Shown here piece after piece: positions 23,401 through 34,661 of a stretch of 64,000 nt of DNA. The notes under the pieces were generated by a model. It worked only from the letters and a program-made list of their open reading frames with translations. It had not been told where the DNA came from and did no database searches. The translations under genes were made by a program, and so were the position numbers. The DNA is taken from assembly GCF_010015585.1 (NCBI RefSeq), contig NW_022985069.1, forward strand, positions 1,233,038-1,297,037, given 5' to 3'. This stretch comes from Eremomyces bilateralis CBS 781.70. Lineage: Eukaryota > Ascomycota > Dothideomycetes > Eremomycetales > Eremomycetaceae. Within the stretch, counting starts at the first letter, position 1. Every line of letters begins with the position of its first letter.

Positions 23401-24941
23401 CCGAGGATCGTATGTCCCGGTCCAGCTTCGCCACGCGGAAATCCAGTATCCGTTCCCTCGGATGGGGCAATCGCGAGAAAGACAAAGACCAAAAAGAGTC
23501 CAACCACAAGCAACGGCCGTCCCGCACCATCCAAATGGCCTTCGGCGACGCCCCCGACGCCTCTCGGCACAGCACCCACAGCAAGCGCCTCTCCCGAGCC
23601 TCTCTCTCCTCCATGGCCCCTTCCGAGCCCCCCTACCCCTACAACCCCTCCAACACCATCCTCTCGCCCACCATCACCTCCACCCGCGACAGCACCACCC
23701 CCCACCCCCAAGCCGTCTACTCTATCTCCCACCCCGCCCCGCACAACCCCCCAAAACGCCCCCGCGATTCCGTCTCCGTCACCGCCCGCATCATCCGCCC
23801 CGCCCCCGACGGCGCCTGGGGGCCCGATCTCGCCGTTCCCGGCCCTGGTGACGCGAAGCCCCTCTTGCAGCAAAGCCCCCTCATCATCGAACACCATCGC
23901 ACCGAGCCGCCCAACGGCCGCGTCTCCGAATCGTACAGTAACCGTACCAGCCTCGTCTACGGGTCCGTCGCCGCCGCCGCCGCCAACGGGGTCGCCTCCC
24001 CGGGCAATCTCCCCTCCGGCCCGTACCGCGACAACAGCACCAACCAGAGCGGCCACAGCCATCACGCGTCGGCCGCAATGTCGCGCAGCAGCATGGACAG
24101 TGGCGCAGGCGCACCCTCCGCTAAAGAAAGCACCTGGAACCTCCGCGCGAAGATGTCCCGGCGGATGAGCGAAGCGCGCAGCGGGCCGACGAGCCCCGTA
24201 GTCCCGGTGGCATCGTCGAGCGCGTCAGTGCGGCACCGCAGCATGAGCAGCGTGAGCGTGGATTCGCTAGCGCTAGCGGCGGGGCCGGCGACGGACGACG
24301 ACGGGATGTCGATGACGGGGAGCGTTGGGGGGAAGGAGGGGAAGCGGGGGGGAGGTCGGACGAGTCGGTTGTTTAAGCGGATGAGTAGTGGGATTAGTGC
24401 GGGGGCGAGAAAGATGAGCGTGATGAGTCCGACGACGGTGAGGGAGGAGGGGGAGGAGGTGGCGGAGGTGGTGGTGGAGAGGCGGAGACCGGAGGGGTGT
24501 GAGGTGGGGGATCTGAATGTGCAGTTCCCCGACACTTTGGTAAGTGCTTCCTAACCCAATAACCCTCCCATTCCCCCTGTCATCCCACCCCATACCAATC
24601 AATCCCTACAACCACTAACCGCCCCACAGCTCTGGAAACGCCGCTACCTCCACATCTCCCCCTCCGGCGACCTCGTCATCAAGCTCGCCAAAGCCGACCC
24701 CCCCTCCACCGCCGCCGCCGCCAAGCCCCACCACGCCGCCACCAAGCGCTTCCACCTCACCGAGTTCCGTCCCCCCTACGTCCCCGACCAGGACGCCCAG
24801 GAGCTGCCCAACAGCGTCGTGCTCGACTTCGTCGACGGCCGCACGCTGCAGGTCGCGTGTCAGGATGCGGCAGGGCAGAGAAGGGTGTTGGGGTTGTTGA
24901 AGGGGAGGAGGGAGGAGTGGGTGGGGTTTGGGAGGGGGTGA
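20440..24941 (+). CDS. Large ADF-H-like N-terminus / disordered / PH-like C-terminus protein
   Basis: Seen: exons at 20440-20513, 20574-20761, 20839-24539 and 24630-24941 join in frame to 1424 aa. Residues 1-~130 (MSLNGLGIPAIAEAHQAALA, FLLKYTSRDSVDILTRG, YRRRKVLIKYIPEGTSRLMQ, ARVAVHFNEFSDKFSPHDTT) resemble an actin-depolymerising-factor homology fold of the coactosin/Abp1 type. The middle ~1100 residues are Ser/Pro/Glu rich and probably disordered. A Glu/Arg/Lys coiled coil lies near residues 390-450 (EKQRLMRAVELRKRQQEQRK). The last ~100 residues (LLWKRRYLHISPSGDLVIKL, KRFHLTEFRPPYVPDQD, SVVLDFVDGRTLQVACQD) look like a PH domain, preceded by VQFPDT. The same order occurs in uncharacterised proteins of many filamentous ascomycetes. 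Inference: a cortical actin/membrane linker. The biochemical role is unproven. A 305-aa Gly-rich antisense frame (23148-24065) is a shadow. Confidence 0.8.
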
Positions 24942-25758
24942 GAGCGGAGTGCGCTCGCTGCTAGGTCGTTCAGGCTGGAATTGCCGCCTGACTCATTTTG
25001 GTTGTTATTTTGAGCCATCCGTAAGGTATGGTTGCATAAAAGATCCGTCCGATTTTCTTGGATTCTCTGTCGATACCACATTTTTTCTCTTCCGGACTGG
25101 CCTACTCGATTTTCGTCTTTTCGATACCCCGTTCTGGCATTGCTTGCTTGCGTGCTCGGTCGCTCGGCATGGCGCCGGGATGGATGCATCTATGGATTTG
25201 GTTTGGGGAACTTTTTGGATGGCCGTCCGCGGCGGTTTCTTGTGCGAGTCGTATCGTATGGCTAGCAAGATGGATTCTGGGTGGTTGGTTACCTACCTAT
25301 TGTTTTATTCTAATGGCTGCATGTATTGGTAATAGACAATACTCTCTGTTTTCACGACGGATTAAAGAGGAATTGATCCATTGCATGAGACATAAGGCCA
25401 TGCGCTCTTCCCGCAAGCTATACCTAATCTATTGTGCGTAACAAACGTATACCTCACTACTCGTATTGTTTTATCCTTGTCCTTGCGCTCTACAGTAAAG
25501 TGACCTCCGGAATTGCAATTGCAAGAACTGTTCCGCTTCATACTGCTTCTTAAACAACTTAGGGGACAATTTCTTACATAATGACGGTTATGTATTGATG
25601 GTTTACAATATCTAATGCAGTAATGAATTATCTAGCGATCTCGTGTTTGAACTCATGGTTATCCGTCCAGTTTTGTTCTCGTCCCATCATCCAAACATGA
25701 CCTTATGCCCTTCCCAGCCCATCCCAAGACTCCAACCCAACCATTCCCATCCCACCCC
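24942..25758. other. Spacer between convergent genes
   Basis: About 800 bases between the ADF-H/PH gene and DOT1, whose 3' ends face each other. Open frames near 25000-25440 are T-rich and unrecognisable. Probably 3' untranslated sequence. Confidence 0.4.
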
Positions 25759-27309
25759 CTACCGTATCCCATTCGCCTTTTGAAACCGCCTCAATGGCGC
25801 ACTATCCTTCGTCGCGATAAAATAATCCCCATTCGCATTCGTCCAACTCACGCAGTCCGAAAAATACTCCCGCCGCACCACGCTCAGCATGTTCCGCGGA
25901 TCCTCCACATTCCGCGGCTTGATCTGCCACCCCTTCGGCACGAAGCTCTTCAGGCTCACGATCCGCGCCCCCTCCTTCACGTCCAGGAACTTCATCACCA
26001 GCTTGTCGTTCAGCTCCGGGTTGAACGCCTGGTTGTTGACGAGGATGACGTCCGCGCGCCGGATCGCCGCGTCGATCGTCGGGGAGGAGAGGAAGTCGCC
26101 TTGGATCAGGGTGGCGGGCCCCGGGGCGAGGCCCCAGAGGCGGCAGCGCGTGCGGAACTCGGCGAGCTGCTTGTCGGCGAGGGCGCACGGGTTGTCGTTC
26201 TTCTCGATACCCCAGCTCTCGCAGCCGACTTGGAGGGCGGCTTGGAGGACAACGTTGCCGACGCCGGAGCCGAGGTCGACGAAGACTTGGTCGCGTTTGA
26301 GGTGGGTTTCGCGGAACAGGCGCTCGGTGAAGCGGGGAAGGAGCTCGCCGTAGACGTCGTTGGTGCCGTTTTCGTACTTGCGGAGGAGCTCGACGGCGGG
26401 GGAGACGGTGCGGGAGTAGACTTGGGCGAGGATGCGCTCGATGAGGGGGAAGGGAAGGGTGTGGGTGATTTTGAGGACGGAGGCGACGGTACCGTCGACG
26501 AGGGCGGTGGTCAGGGCGGTGTTGAATTCGTCGACGGTGGAGGTAAACTCCTCGGCGCAATTGCGGTTTAGTGCGCGCTTGAAGCGGCGCGAAAAAACGG
26601 TGACGTCGTCGGTAAGGGGGTCGCGGATGGAGGGGGGGAGGTAGTGTTGGGCGATTTGGTCGATGGTGTGGACTATGTCGTCAATCGGGCGGTACCCCTC
26701 GTCTTCCTGGGGAACCAGGAGGTCGAAGCTGGTAGTGATGTTAGTCTGGCGATCGAAGCAAATGCGATTGAGATGCTCCCAAACTTACCGTTCTCGTGGA
26801 AGTTTGCTTGGGTATTGCAGCTCAACCTTGACAACATCCGCCCCCTCCTTGACAAACGCCGGTTTGTACTTCGGTGACCCGTTCAGTGCCGTCAGGTCCG
26901 CGCCATGTAGTAGTTGGAATTTATTCACGTCGTCCTCCATCCATTCCGCGGTATCTCTGACATCGCGATCATTGTCCGGTTCCAGCGACCGGACAGGCTC
27001 TGTTTTCCGCCGTTTGCCTATCCCGTTCGCCTCATCCGCGCTTGACTCGTCGCTCGAGCTGGAGAAATGGACGGATGGAGATGCGGACTTGCGCTTTAAC
27101 CGCGTAAAGCTGGGTTGAGGTGACAGGAACCGGTCCCGCGACTCTTTTAACAGGTGCTGAGGTCTCTGAACGGGTCGTGGAGTCGAGACAGTGCGCGTGG
27201 CAGCAGAGGAGCGTCGCGGATCGCCATTGCGCGGCTTTTGCGGCGTCTTCTCCTCTTTGATCGGGACGGTGACTTTATGGACCTTGACTGGTTTTTTGTT
27301 CAGGAACAT
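25759..27309 (-). CDS. DOT1: DOT1 histone H3 Lys79 methyltransferase
   Basis: Seen: two exons, 27309-26789 and 26728-25759, with a 60-nt intron, give 496 aa starting MFLNKKPVKVHKVTVP. The N-terminal ~150 residues are basic and Ser/Pro rich with a likely nuclear signal (GIGKRRK). The catalytic domain has VYGELLPRFTERLF, the SAM-binding motif VFVDLGSGVGNVVLQAAL, GIEKNDNPCALA, VILVNNQAFNPELND and ARIVSLKSFVPKGW, all diagnostic of DOT1. Role: a non-SET methyltransferase acting on nucleosomal H3K79, affecting telomeric silencing, the DNA damage checkpoint and transcription. The length is close to other Pezizomycotina DOT1 proteins. Nothing appears damaged. A 252-aa plus/minus frame pair over the domain is shadow. 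Confidence 0.95.
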
Positions 27310-28464
27310 GCTGGTAATTAGGAGATAAATATGGGATAGTTGTAGACATAAGGAGGGAAATATGATCGCGGTATATGAGGGGAAGTATTTGGACAAGGCG
27401 GCGAGATGTCGCAAACAAAAGGGAGGGGATGAAGTTGTGAGAGGCGGAACAGGGGGTCGAGGTGGCGGATTGTGGCGCTATTGTGGCGCTATTTCGAGTT
27501 TATATGTGGCTGGTGTTTCTTTGTTGCGGATCAGGTGATTCCGGCGCAGGAACGAAATGCTTCCATTCCAACTCCATCCATCATCCCTCAATTCCAGATT
27601 CCAGTTCCGATCCCTTCGAAAAAGCTACGACAATTTTGCGACAAATTGCGACAATCCGTCCATCCAACAACAAGGTTTCCCCTCCCTTGCTGACCCGTCT
27701 GTACAGGTTGTTACGTACAAGCGTCCATCGACGTCGCGTCCCTGTCCAGGAGAGGAATCGAGCTACACATAGAAACTCACTTTTTGCAACACTTCCGCGG
27801 ACTTGTAATATTTTCCGCAATTCGAGGAAGAAAGTGGTCGATGCGAACGTACTTATGCTCGTCGGCTTCACGAAAATTCCCTCTGGAAAATAATTCTCCT
27901 CAGCAGTGATGGATCGGATCATATGAGAGACACGCTGCTGACTGGGATGGGACGGAACGGCTCCACACTTTCGCCCAGAGCCTGGAATACTTCTGCTATT
28001 CCCGCCTGGCCATCGCATCACTCGGGACCGAACCCCATCAATAAACGATAAAATCATGAAGCATCTGTCCATGACCGTGAATCATCGTAATAGAATGTGG
28101 GTCAAGCCGGTTCCTGGCGGTGGAATGCCGTGCAACCTCGCTGTCGAGTTCGCGATGCCTAAGTCCTCTTGCGTGCTAACCACCTCTTAAGCCTTATACT
28201 GATGCATACGTCGCTCCGATCTGCATATTCTCGCTTTTCGTGTTCAATACACTCTGATTTATAGCGTGGATGGTCGTTGGTTATGTACTCACCACGACCT
28301 GGCCGTTTTCATCATCGTCCGTCGTTTCAAAATTCAATCGCTTTCTAAAAATGTCTCCGTCACGGTACCTGCGGTATTGCCATCCCTTCGCGCTCTCCGA
28401 CAACCCGCTCCAGTCCCCTCACCCTCTTCATGTCGCGCATCATCGAACGGCCCCAGGTATTGAC
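27310..28464. other. Divergent intergenic region between DOT1 and the TDT transporter
   Basis: About 1.15 kb shared by two divergent promoters. Frames of 60-160 aa occur on both strands, but none has a motif or plausible exon ends. The plus-strand frame from 28270 runs into the transporter and is probably translated leader. Confidence 0.4.
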
Positions 28465-29931
28465 ATGGGCGGCTGCCAAGAAGCCGCCCGTCGACCTTCT
28501 CCTTCCCCGGAAATATCACAACCAGACCACCCCCTCCACCTCCAAGACCCCGAGTACCTCCGCGACCTCCCCATCCCCCCATGGATCAACCGCCCGCAAC
28601 CCACCTGGCGCCGCTACATCCAGAATATCACCCCGTCCTGGTTCGCCATCAACATGGGCACCGGCGTCGTCTCCATCCTCCTGTACAATCAGCCCTACCA
28701 GGCCCGGTGGCTGCACATCCTCGCCTACATCGTGTTCGTCTTGAACATCGTGTTGTTCGTCGGCATCTTCGTCGCCTCGATTCTTCGGTATATCTTATAT
28801 CCGGAGCTCTGGCGCGTCATGTTGCGACATCCCGTGCAGAGTATGTACATTGGGACGCTGCCGATGGGGTTCGCGACGATTATCAATATGATAGTGTTCG
28901 CGTGTGTACCGCACTGGGGCGACTGGGCGCGGACGTTGGCAGTTAGCCTATGGATCGTGGATGCGGCAGTATCAATATGTTGCTGCTTGCTCCTGCCGTT
29001 CATCATGTACGCCTCTCTTCCCCGCGAGCAACACCCATCAACATCGCGCGCGGCCCACTGATCTCCCTCCAGGATGTTCAAACACCCCCGCTCCAAACCC
29101 ACCGACATGACCGCCGTCTGGCTCTTCCCCGTCCTCCCCAACATCGTCGCCTCCGCCACCGGCGCCATCGTCGCCGATGCCCTCCCCAACCCCCAACACG
29201 CCTTCTGGACCATGATCACCTGCTATGTCCTCTGGGGCATGGCCGTCCCCATGGCCCTCGCCATCATCGCCATCTACTTCAACCGCCTCATCACCTACAA
29301 GCTGCCGCCCCGCGACGTCATCGTCTCCGTCTTCCTGCCCTGCGGGCCCACCGGCCAAGGCGCCTTCGCGTAAGCCCCTCCCCCATCCGCCTCTTCAATC
29401 CACTCACCTCCTCCTGCTAGTATCATGAAACTCGGCCAAGTTGCCCACAAAGTCTTCCCCCGCACCCACGCGCTCCCCGCCGTCGCCGCCGCCGGCGACA
29501 TCCTATATGTCTTTGGCTTCCTGGCCGGGCTCGTCCTGTGGGCTTTCGGGCTAGTGTGGCTGTTCTTCGCGTTCGCGTCGGTGTCGCGCAGCCGCTTCCC
29601 GTTCAACATGGGGAGCTGGTCGTGCACGTTCCCCATCGGCGTGTGGGTGACGGCAACGATCACGATCGGGAAGGAGCTGCCGTCGACGTTTTTTAATGTC
29701 GTGGGAATCGTGAGTGCGGATTCATTGGGATTCGGTCCTTCCTGTTCGAGGGGGATCATGACGCTGACTGGTTTTCAGATCTTCTCTATCTGCGTCATCA
29801 TTTTCTGGCTGGCGGTGTCCATCCTATCGATTCAAAAAGCGTTCACGGGCGATCTGTTCTACGCGCCCTGTGTTGCAGCGTTAGAATGCCGCGCTACTAT
29901 CCTAGAAAAATCGGAGGAGTCCAGTGCCTAA
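28465..29931 (+). CDS. SSU1: Tellurite-resistance/dicarboxylate (TDT) family transporter, sulfite efflux pump SSU1-like
   Basis: Seen: exons at 28465-29006, 29073-29369, 29421-29709 and 29779-29931 give 426 aa. Around ten hydrophobic segments are visible. Family blocks include ITPSWFAINMGTGVVSILL, HPVQSMYIGTLPMGFATI, WLFPVLPNIVASATGAIVAD and FPCGPTGQGAFA-like FLPCGPTGQGAFA, then NMGSWSCTFPIGVW. These match fungal SSU1/Mae1-type voltage-dependent-anion-channel-superfamily proteins, and the GPxGQ block is shared by sulfite pumps. Role: a plasma-membrane exporter of sulfite or related anions. Malate is the alternative substrate. The start is uncertain: the ATG at 28465 gives a typical short cytosolic N-terminus, but in-frame ATGs exist upstream (for example near 28350). 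Confidence 0.82.
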
Positions 29932-30192
29932 ACTCCACTAAAAATCCAATGCACGAATAAAGCGGTATATAAATAAAAGTGACGAAGCCATGTCCCTGAG
30001 GAACATATGATTATGAGCATAGCAATAAGGACGTTATTTATTCAATGAAGCAGAGCGCGAAATCCTCTTTACCCCTAATCTTCCGCCGTCTCCTGGACAC
30101 CATCTGGACACTTATCTTACAATCAATCCCTATCCAACCTCCAGCCGGTCTCCAACAAGGCCTTGGTATAGGTCTCAATAGATTCATCCATG

Positions 30193-31408
30193 TCAAACTC
30201 CTTGTCCCTGGATCGAATTGCGTACGAGGAACTTGCAAACGGGTAGACGTTCGTGAGCTGAAGGGTACAGCGCCTGAGGATAACCATCTCTCATAAGCCG
30301 GTCCTTGAATCTTTCGAATGCTCTCGCCAAGTCATCGTCAGCGTGGCCGGATGGCGGCGCCGCGAGTCGGATGTCAAAGCTCCGAACCCCTTTACACGCG
30401 AAGATGGTGTGGACCAGACTGAAGAGGTCGGATATAGGCGGATAGAGGCCGGCATAGTGCACAGGTCGCACAGGTCGGAGTGGACTGTGTGGAGCAGATT
30501 CAGGTGCATCGGATTTTCCACCTCCCATCGATTCAAGGAGGTCCTTGAAAGCTGATGGGATCGGCATGGCTAGGACATCTTCGACTGAGGGAAACCAGAT
30601 GCCCGGGTTCATCCAGCCATCGTTGTACGTCATATGCATCCACGGTCGAATCTCGCACACTGCAATCGAGGCGCTCGATTCGTCGTCCCGCGCTTCCCCC
30701 TCGGCTTCAGCAACCCAGGCATTTGACACCAGCGACGCGTCTGCCGAAAATGCCGCCTTATTCATCCGCAATTCCAGCAACTTCCCCCGATGTTTCGGAT
30801 CTGGAAGATCCTCCTCGCCGTGCTTGCTCATGGTAGTGTGCGTGAGAAATGCAAGGGTCAAAGGGGCCGCCGAGACCATCACGTAGTTCGGGCACCCCGT
30901 ACGAAAGAGCTGGTCCCATAACCGGGAACACTCCCGCAAGTCGCGCCCTTCCTAATGCATAACTGAAGGGCCAGGGACGGTTACCCGGGGGTAGACGAGG
31001 ACGGACTCTACCGCCGGCTTCAGGTTATTCAACCGGATGAACTTGAAAAATGCCTCGAAATTCCGCCATGCGGTTGAGAAGAACTTTGGAAACTCGAACG
31101 GTTGATCTTCCTCTAGTTCGTCGATCTGGATAAAGCAGTGCTTGAACAGTGTGGGAAAGAGGATCGAGCGCCATTTCTGACAGACCCTGGAGAGAATTTT
31201 CACGGGATAACGATGAGGGTCAGGAATCAACCCATAGTGCGGATTCTCTTCGAAATCGGTGGCGGAACGCGGTCTGGCGAGGAGGTGGCTGAAGATTTGA
31301 AGTATATAATAGCTCGTCGGGGAGTTGCATGAGGTAAGGCCGAAGAGGGGTGTTGGAACTAATGGGTGTCAGGTCTGGAATCACGGAAGGGGACGCGTGG
31401 TATTCCAT
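30193..31408 (-). pseudogene. Decayed F-box-like gene
   Basis: Seen: minus-strand reading from MEYHASPS gives YLMQLPDELL, the start of an F-box. Near 31300 the homologous frame shifts by one base to ILQIFSHLL, then continues PVKILSRVCQKWRSILFPTLFKHC, the rest of an F-box-type N-terminus. The frame ends at a TAG at 30952-30954 (after PSVMH) and resumes immediately in the same frame with RDLRECSRLWDQLF and PNYVMVSAAPLTLAFLTHT, ending at 30193. This downstream pattern resembles the long C-terminal part of ascomycete F-box proteins. A 33-nt GT-AG stretch could remove the TAG, but it is shorter than fungal introns normally are. Inference: a recently broken host gene with one frameshift and one stop. 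Assembly error is the alternative. Confidence 0.6.
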
Positions 31409-32214
31409 TTTGACTTAGGAGTAAATAGAGAAATAAAGTTAATATGTGAAGGAATTCGAAAATGGACAATGGTTGCTTTGGAGGCGGAAAGGCGCTGCTG
31501 GCTGGGAAACACTGCAGCGGGTCTCGCGCACCAGGACGCCTCCCACGCGTAAAGCATATGAAATTTACTTGAAGAATCGAGGAAACCCTAGACGAGAAGT
31601 AGTAAATCAGAAAGATTTTTCGGTAGCTAATATTACGGAGTGGTTTAGGGAACGCAAAACCAAAGAAGCAGGAATTCGAAGCGAAAGGGAGCGTTGGTGG
31701 TTGATGTAAATAGCTAGGATATTGACAGGCACTCACGAGCAATCATAGATATAAGAAGGGGAATGGAACCAGTCATCGCCGTTGCGATTCATTCTCTGGG
31801 TTGATGGGAAAGAATGCAATCGAAAAGGCCATATTTCGTACAAGGACTTCCAAATGAACTGTATCTATACCTACTGGTACTGTTCAAATGGATCAAATGA
31901 AATGATCGATCCATTGTTAGAGAAAGGAATTTATGTTCACAAGTGGGCGGACAGAGGGCGGATAGAGGTCACAGACCACGACTGTGAGAGTACAAGGTGG
32001 CCCGATAGATTGCCGCTATTTGTTGTGCCGTGCTGTACCGGTGCTTCAGCTATTCCCGGTGCCAGACTACCAGTAGGTTGTCTCATAGCTGAACGAGGAT
32101 TCCTATCACGGAATCTAAGAGAAATATGATATCAAACTAGGTGGACTAAACAACGCTATTGTCTAACCCGCTACATGAATTCCAACCCATCAAAGGTCAT
32201 CCATATCCCAACCC
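31409..32214. other. Intergenic, nothing supported
   Basis: AT-rich spacer. A plus-strand frame at 31782-32129 (115 aa) and a minus-strand frame at 31359-31742 have no motifs and no exon partners. Confidence 0.4.
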
Positions 32215-34134
32215 CTAGCTCCTTAACAACCTCTCCACCCCCTTCACCAACCCATCCTCCGCCCCCAACAACCCCCGCTTCTCCCCCACCACCTCCCCCG
32301 CCTCCAACACCTTCACCAAATCCACCACCTCCCCCTCCACATCCGCACAATACACCCATAGCCCCAACGCCATAATCAGCCCCTTCGCCGCCTCCTGGCT
32401 CTCCGTCTCCCGCCGCACCGCCTCCACGATCCCCGCCACCATCTCCGTCTGCGTCCCGTCGTCGAAGAGCTCCGCACCATCGATTCGCGCGCGCACGTTC
32501 GAGGCCGCGAGGTTGAAGGCGAGGCTGGCGGCGGCGATGCGCGTGGTAGTGTGGGAAAGGTCGAGGAGGGAGGTAGTGAGGAGGGTGGAGAGGAGGGTGG
32601 TGAAGCGGGGGTTGGAGAGTGCGTGGGTGCGGAGCGCATGGTGCGGGAAGAGGTTGCAGGAGAGATGGAGGGTGATAAGACGAAGGTTGTAGGGGATGGC
32701 GGTCGCGCCGGATGTGACGTGGGAGATTAGGGCAGTGATCGTTTCGAAGTTCTGGGGGGCGGCGTAGGCGGCTGCGATTCGTGGGTCGTTGAGGGCGAGG
32801 CGGAGGAGGTCGTAGACTGCGAAGAGGGAGGTGGGGTCGGGGTTTCGGAGACTGTGGGCAAGGAAGATGTTGAAGGCATGGATGTCCGGCATCGGATTGT
32901 TCTGAGGGGTGGAAGTGTTGAGATTGGTTAGGAATGTCTTCATCCGGAGGACCGCTGGATCGGTACTTGAATCGCCCAGCTTCTGTATCAGCTTATCCAG
33001 CGGTGGAACTTTCGAGAAGCTAATCAGCGTCGTACTCGACTGAATCAACTGGCCGAGATCTAAGTTTTGATGCGGATGGAAAGTCGCCCGTTGCAGCAAT
33101 AGTCGTACTTTTCCTCGCAGGTCCGTCTCGTTGGCTCCGGTCCATTCCTCATCCTTCTGCCCTTTAAGGAACGTGATAAACGTCGGCGTTGCACGAACTC
33201 CATACCTGGCGGCCACCTGGTACGCACGGTTCAGATCGATCTTGATGAACACACCCCATTTCCCGGCCTCTTCGGCGAGCTCGTCGAACGCAGGATAGAC
33301 CAGCTTGCAGGGGGCGCAGGTGGAGCTGGTGAAGAAGATTACGGCGCAGGTCTTGGAAGCGGAGGATAAAAGCTCTTCTAGTTCGAAGTTCGAGTCGATC
33401 TCATGAACGGATTTGGATGGCTGGGTGGCCGGTTCGATTATAGCCGGGGCGCTGGGTGATGCTCCTGTTGGTACTGTGGGTGCTTGGGTGATGCCTTGCA
33501 TTGCTAGGTCCAGTTGAGGTCGTAGGAGGTAGCCGAATGGCGAGTTCATGAATGTCTCGGGTAGACCAGTTATATGGTCCGGTATCCCTTTGCCAACGAG
33601 GAACGTGGAGAGGTCATGGGTACTATCAGGAGTTCAGCATGGTAGATATAGTTCGCGACGGTATACACTTACAAGTTGTTGCAGTTGTTCAATAATAGAT
33701 CGTAGGACTGCAGTCAGTTAGTCTCCATCAACCACTCAGGAACCGCCCATGCCGACCTCCGGTGTGTAGACCTGCTTCAACGACTGCAGATAGTCCAATA
33801 TCACGTCCATAGGGATTTCCGTCTTGCCTAAATGGAGCACCTCCATCGGCTCCCCATGATGAGTTGTACCTGGGTAGGACTGCTGGACTCCCTGACCAAA
33901 GTAGTACTCGACATTGTTGAGAACGATGGACGTATGGTAAACAGCATCGATTTGAGTTCCAAGAAACTGCTGCGAGACCTAAAAAGCATTAAAACATGCT
34001 GACCAGACTGAACTTGAATATGCGGTACTTGACGGGCGATCCCCTGCGAAACCGTGTAAGCTAGAGAGACTTATAATGGACAGACTATCAAATTGTACCC
34101 TTGAGATGTCATATACGTAAAGTTGGACGTCCAT
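32215..34134 (-). CDS. PPPDE (DeSI-type) peptidase - thioredoxin - PUL fusion protein
   Basis: Seen: five exons, 34134-34099, 34043-34029 (only 15 nt, encoding GIARQ), 33978-33757, 33707-33673 and 33622-32215, join in frame to 571 aa. Residues 1-~140 are a PPPDE thiol-peptidase domain: MDVQLYVYDISRGIARQ, VYHTSIV (His32), YYFGQGV, YDLLLNNCNNF (Cys100), giving the His/Cys dyad of DeSI deSUMOylating or deubiquitinating isopeptidases. Residues ~175-280 are a thioredoxin fold with FFTSSTCAPCKLVYP (Cys205-x-x-Cys208) and YGVRATPTFITF. The C-terminal ~270 residues are a helical repeat region matching PUL, the Cdc48/p97-binding domain of PLAA/Doa1. Family: the same three-part order is found in other filamentous fungi. 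Inference: a redox-linked ubiquitin or SUMO protease that may associate with Cdc48. Confidence 0.88.
34029..34043 (-). other. 15-nt microexon of the PPPDE-thioredoxin-PUL gene
   Basis: GGGATCGCCCGTCAA is preceded by a CGCAG acceptor and followed by GTACCG, both in phase 0. It supplies Gly-Ile-Ala-Arg-Gln, which the PPPDE family has at this position. Skipping it keeps the frame but deletes these five residues. Confidence 0.8.
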
Positions 34135-34661
34135 GGTGACAGTGATCCTGTTGTTGATCTTACGGAGAAACGGCTCTTCGGGTTATTGATGTTTCATCAT
34201 GAGACTCTTGTTACGATCTATAAATCTTAATATTCGAAGATTGACAGCGTGACGGTGCAGAATCCGGGCATCTTGCTCTATTTGAATGAAACAGCATTGC
34301 GGCAGATGCTGCATTGATGTCGTCAACACGTGAGAGAGGAGATTACGCAGATCGATCTGCCTGCCTGGGACCTCGCTGTGGCGCAGGCGATATCTCGTTG
34401 GCGCCATACTAATATCGAGATCGCGGGCAGCTAACAGGAACGGGGGACTGGATCAACCTCCAGTCGTCTCCACTGACATCAACGATACGGAATAGTGTCA
34501 TACAGGTAAGAAAGCCACATGCGGTATAGAAATTTCCCTCCAACACGAGATATCTTCGACACCTTGCCCAAACCCGCCCAATCAGCAGAAGGAATCGCAG
34601 CCTACCCATCAACTAATATCCATCCCACCAACTAGGAGATCCAAGATACCTACACTTGAAA
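34135..34661. other. Divergent intergenic region
   Basis: About 530 bases between two divergent starts. No gene is seen. Presumably two promoters. Confidence 0.4.

Noticed and set aside
23148-24065. 305-aa Gly-rich minus-strand open frame
   Set aside because: It lies antisense to the well-supported ADF-H/PH gene and is a by-product of that gene's Pro/Ser-rich, GC-rich codons.
25802-26560. 252-aa Arg/Pro-rich minus-strand open frame
   Set aside because: It is an out-of-frame shadow of the DOT1 catalytic domain.
30952-30984. A 33-nt GT-AG stretch that would remove the in-frame TAG of the F-box-like gene
   Set aside because: It is below the normal minimum for fungal spliceosomal introns, and the gene also has a frameshift upstream.
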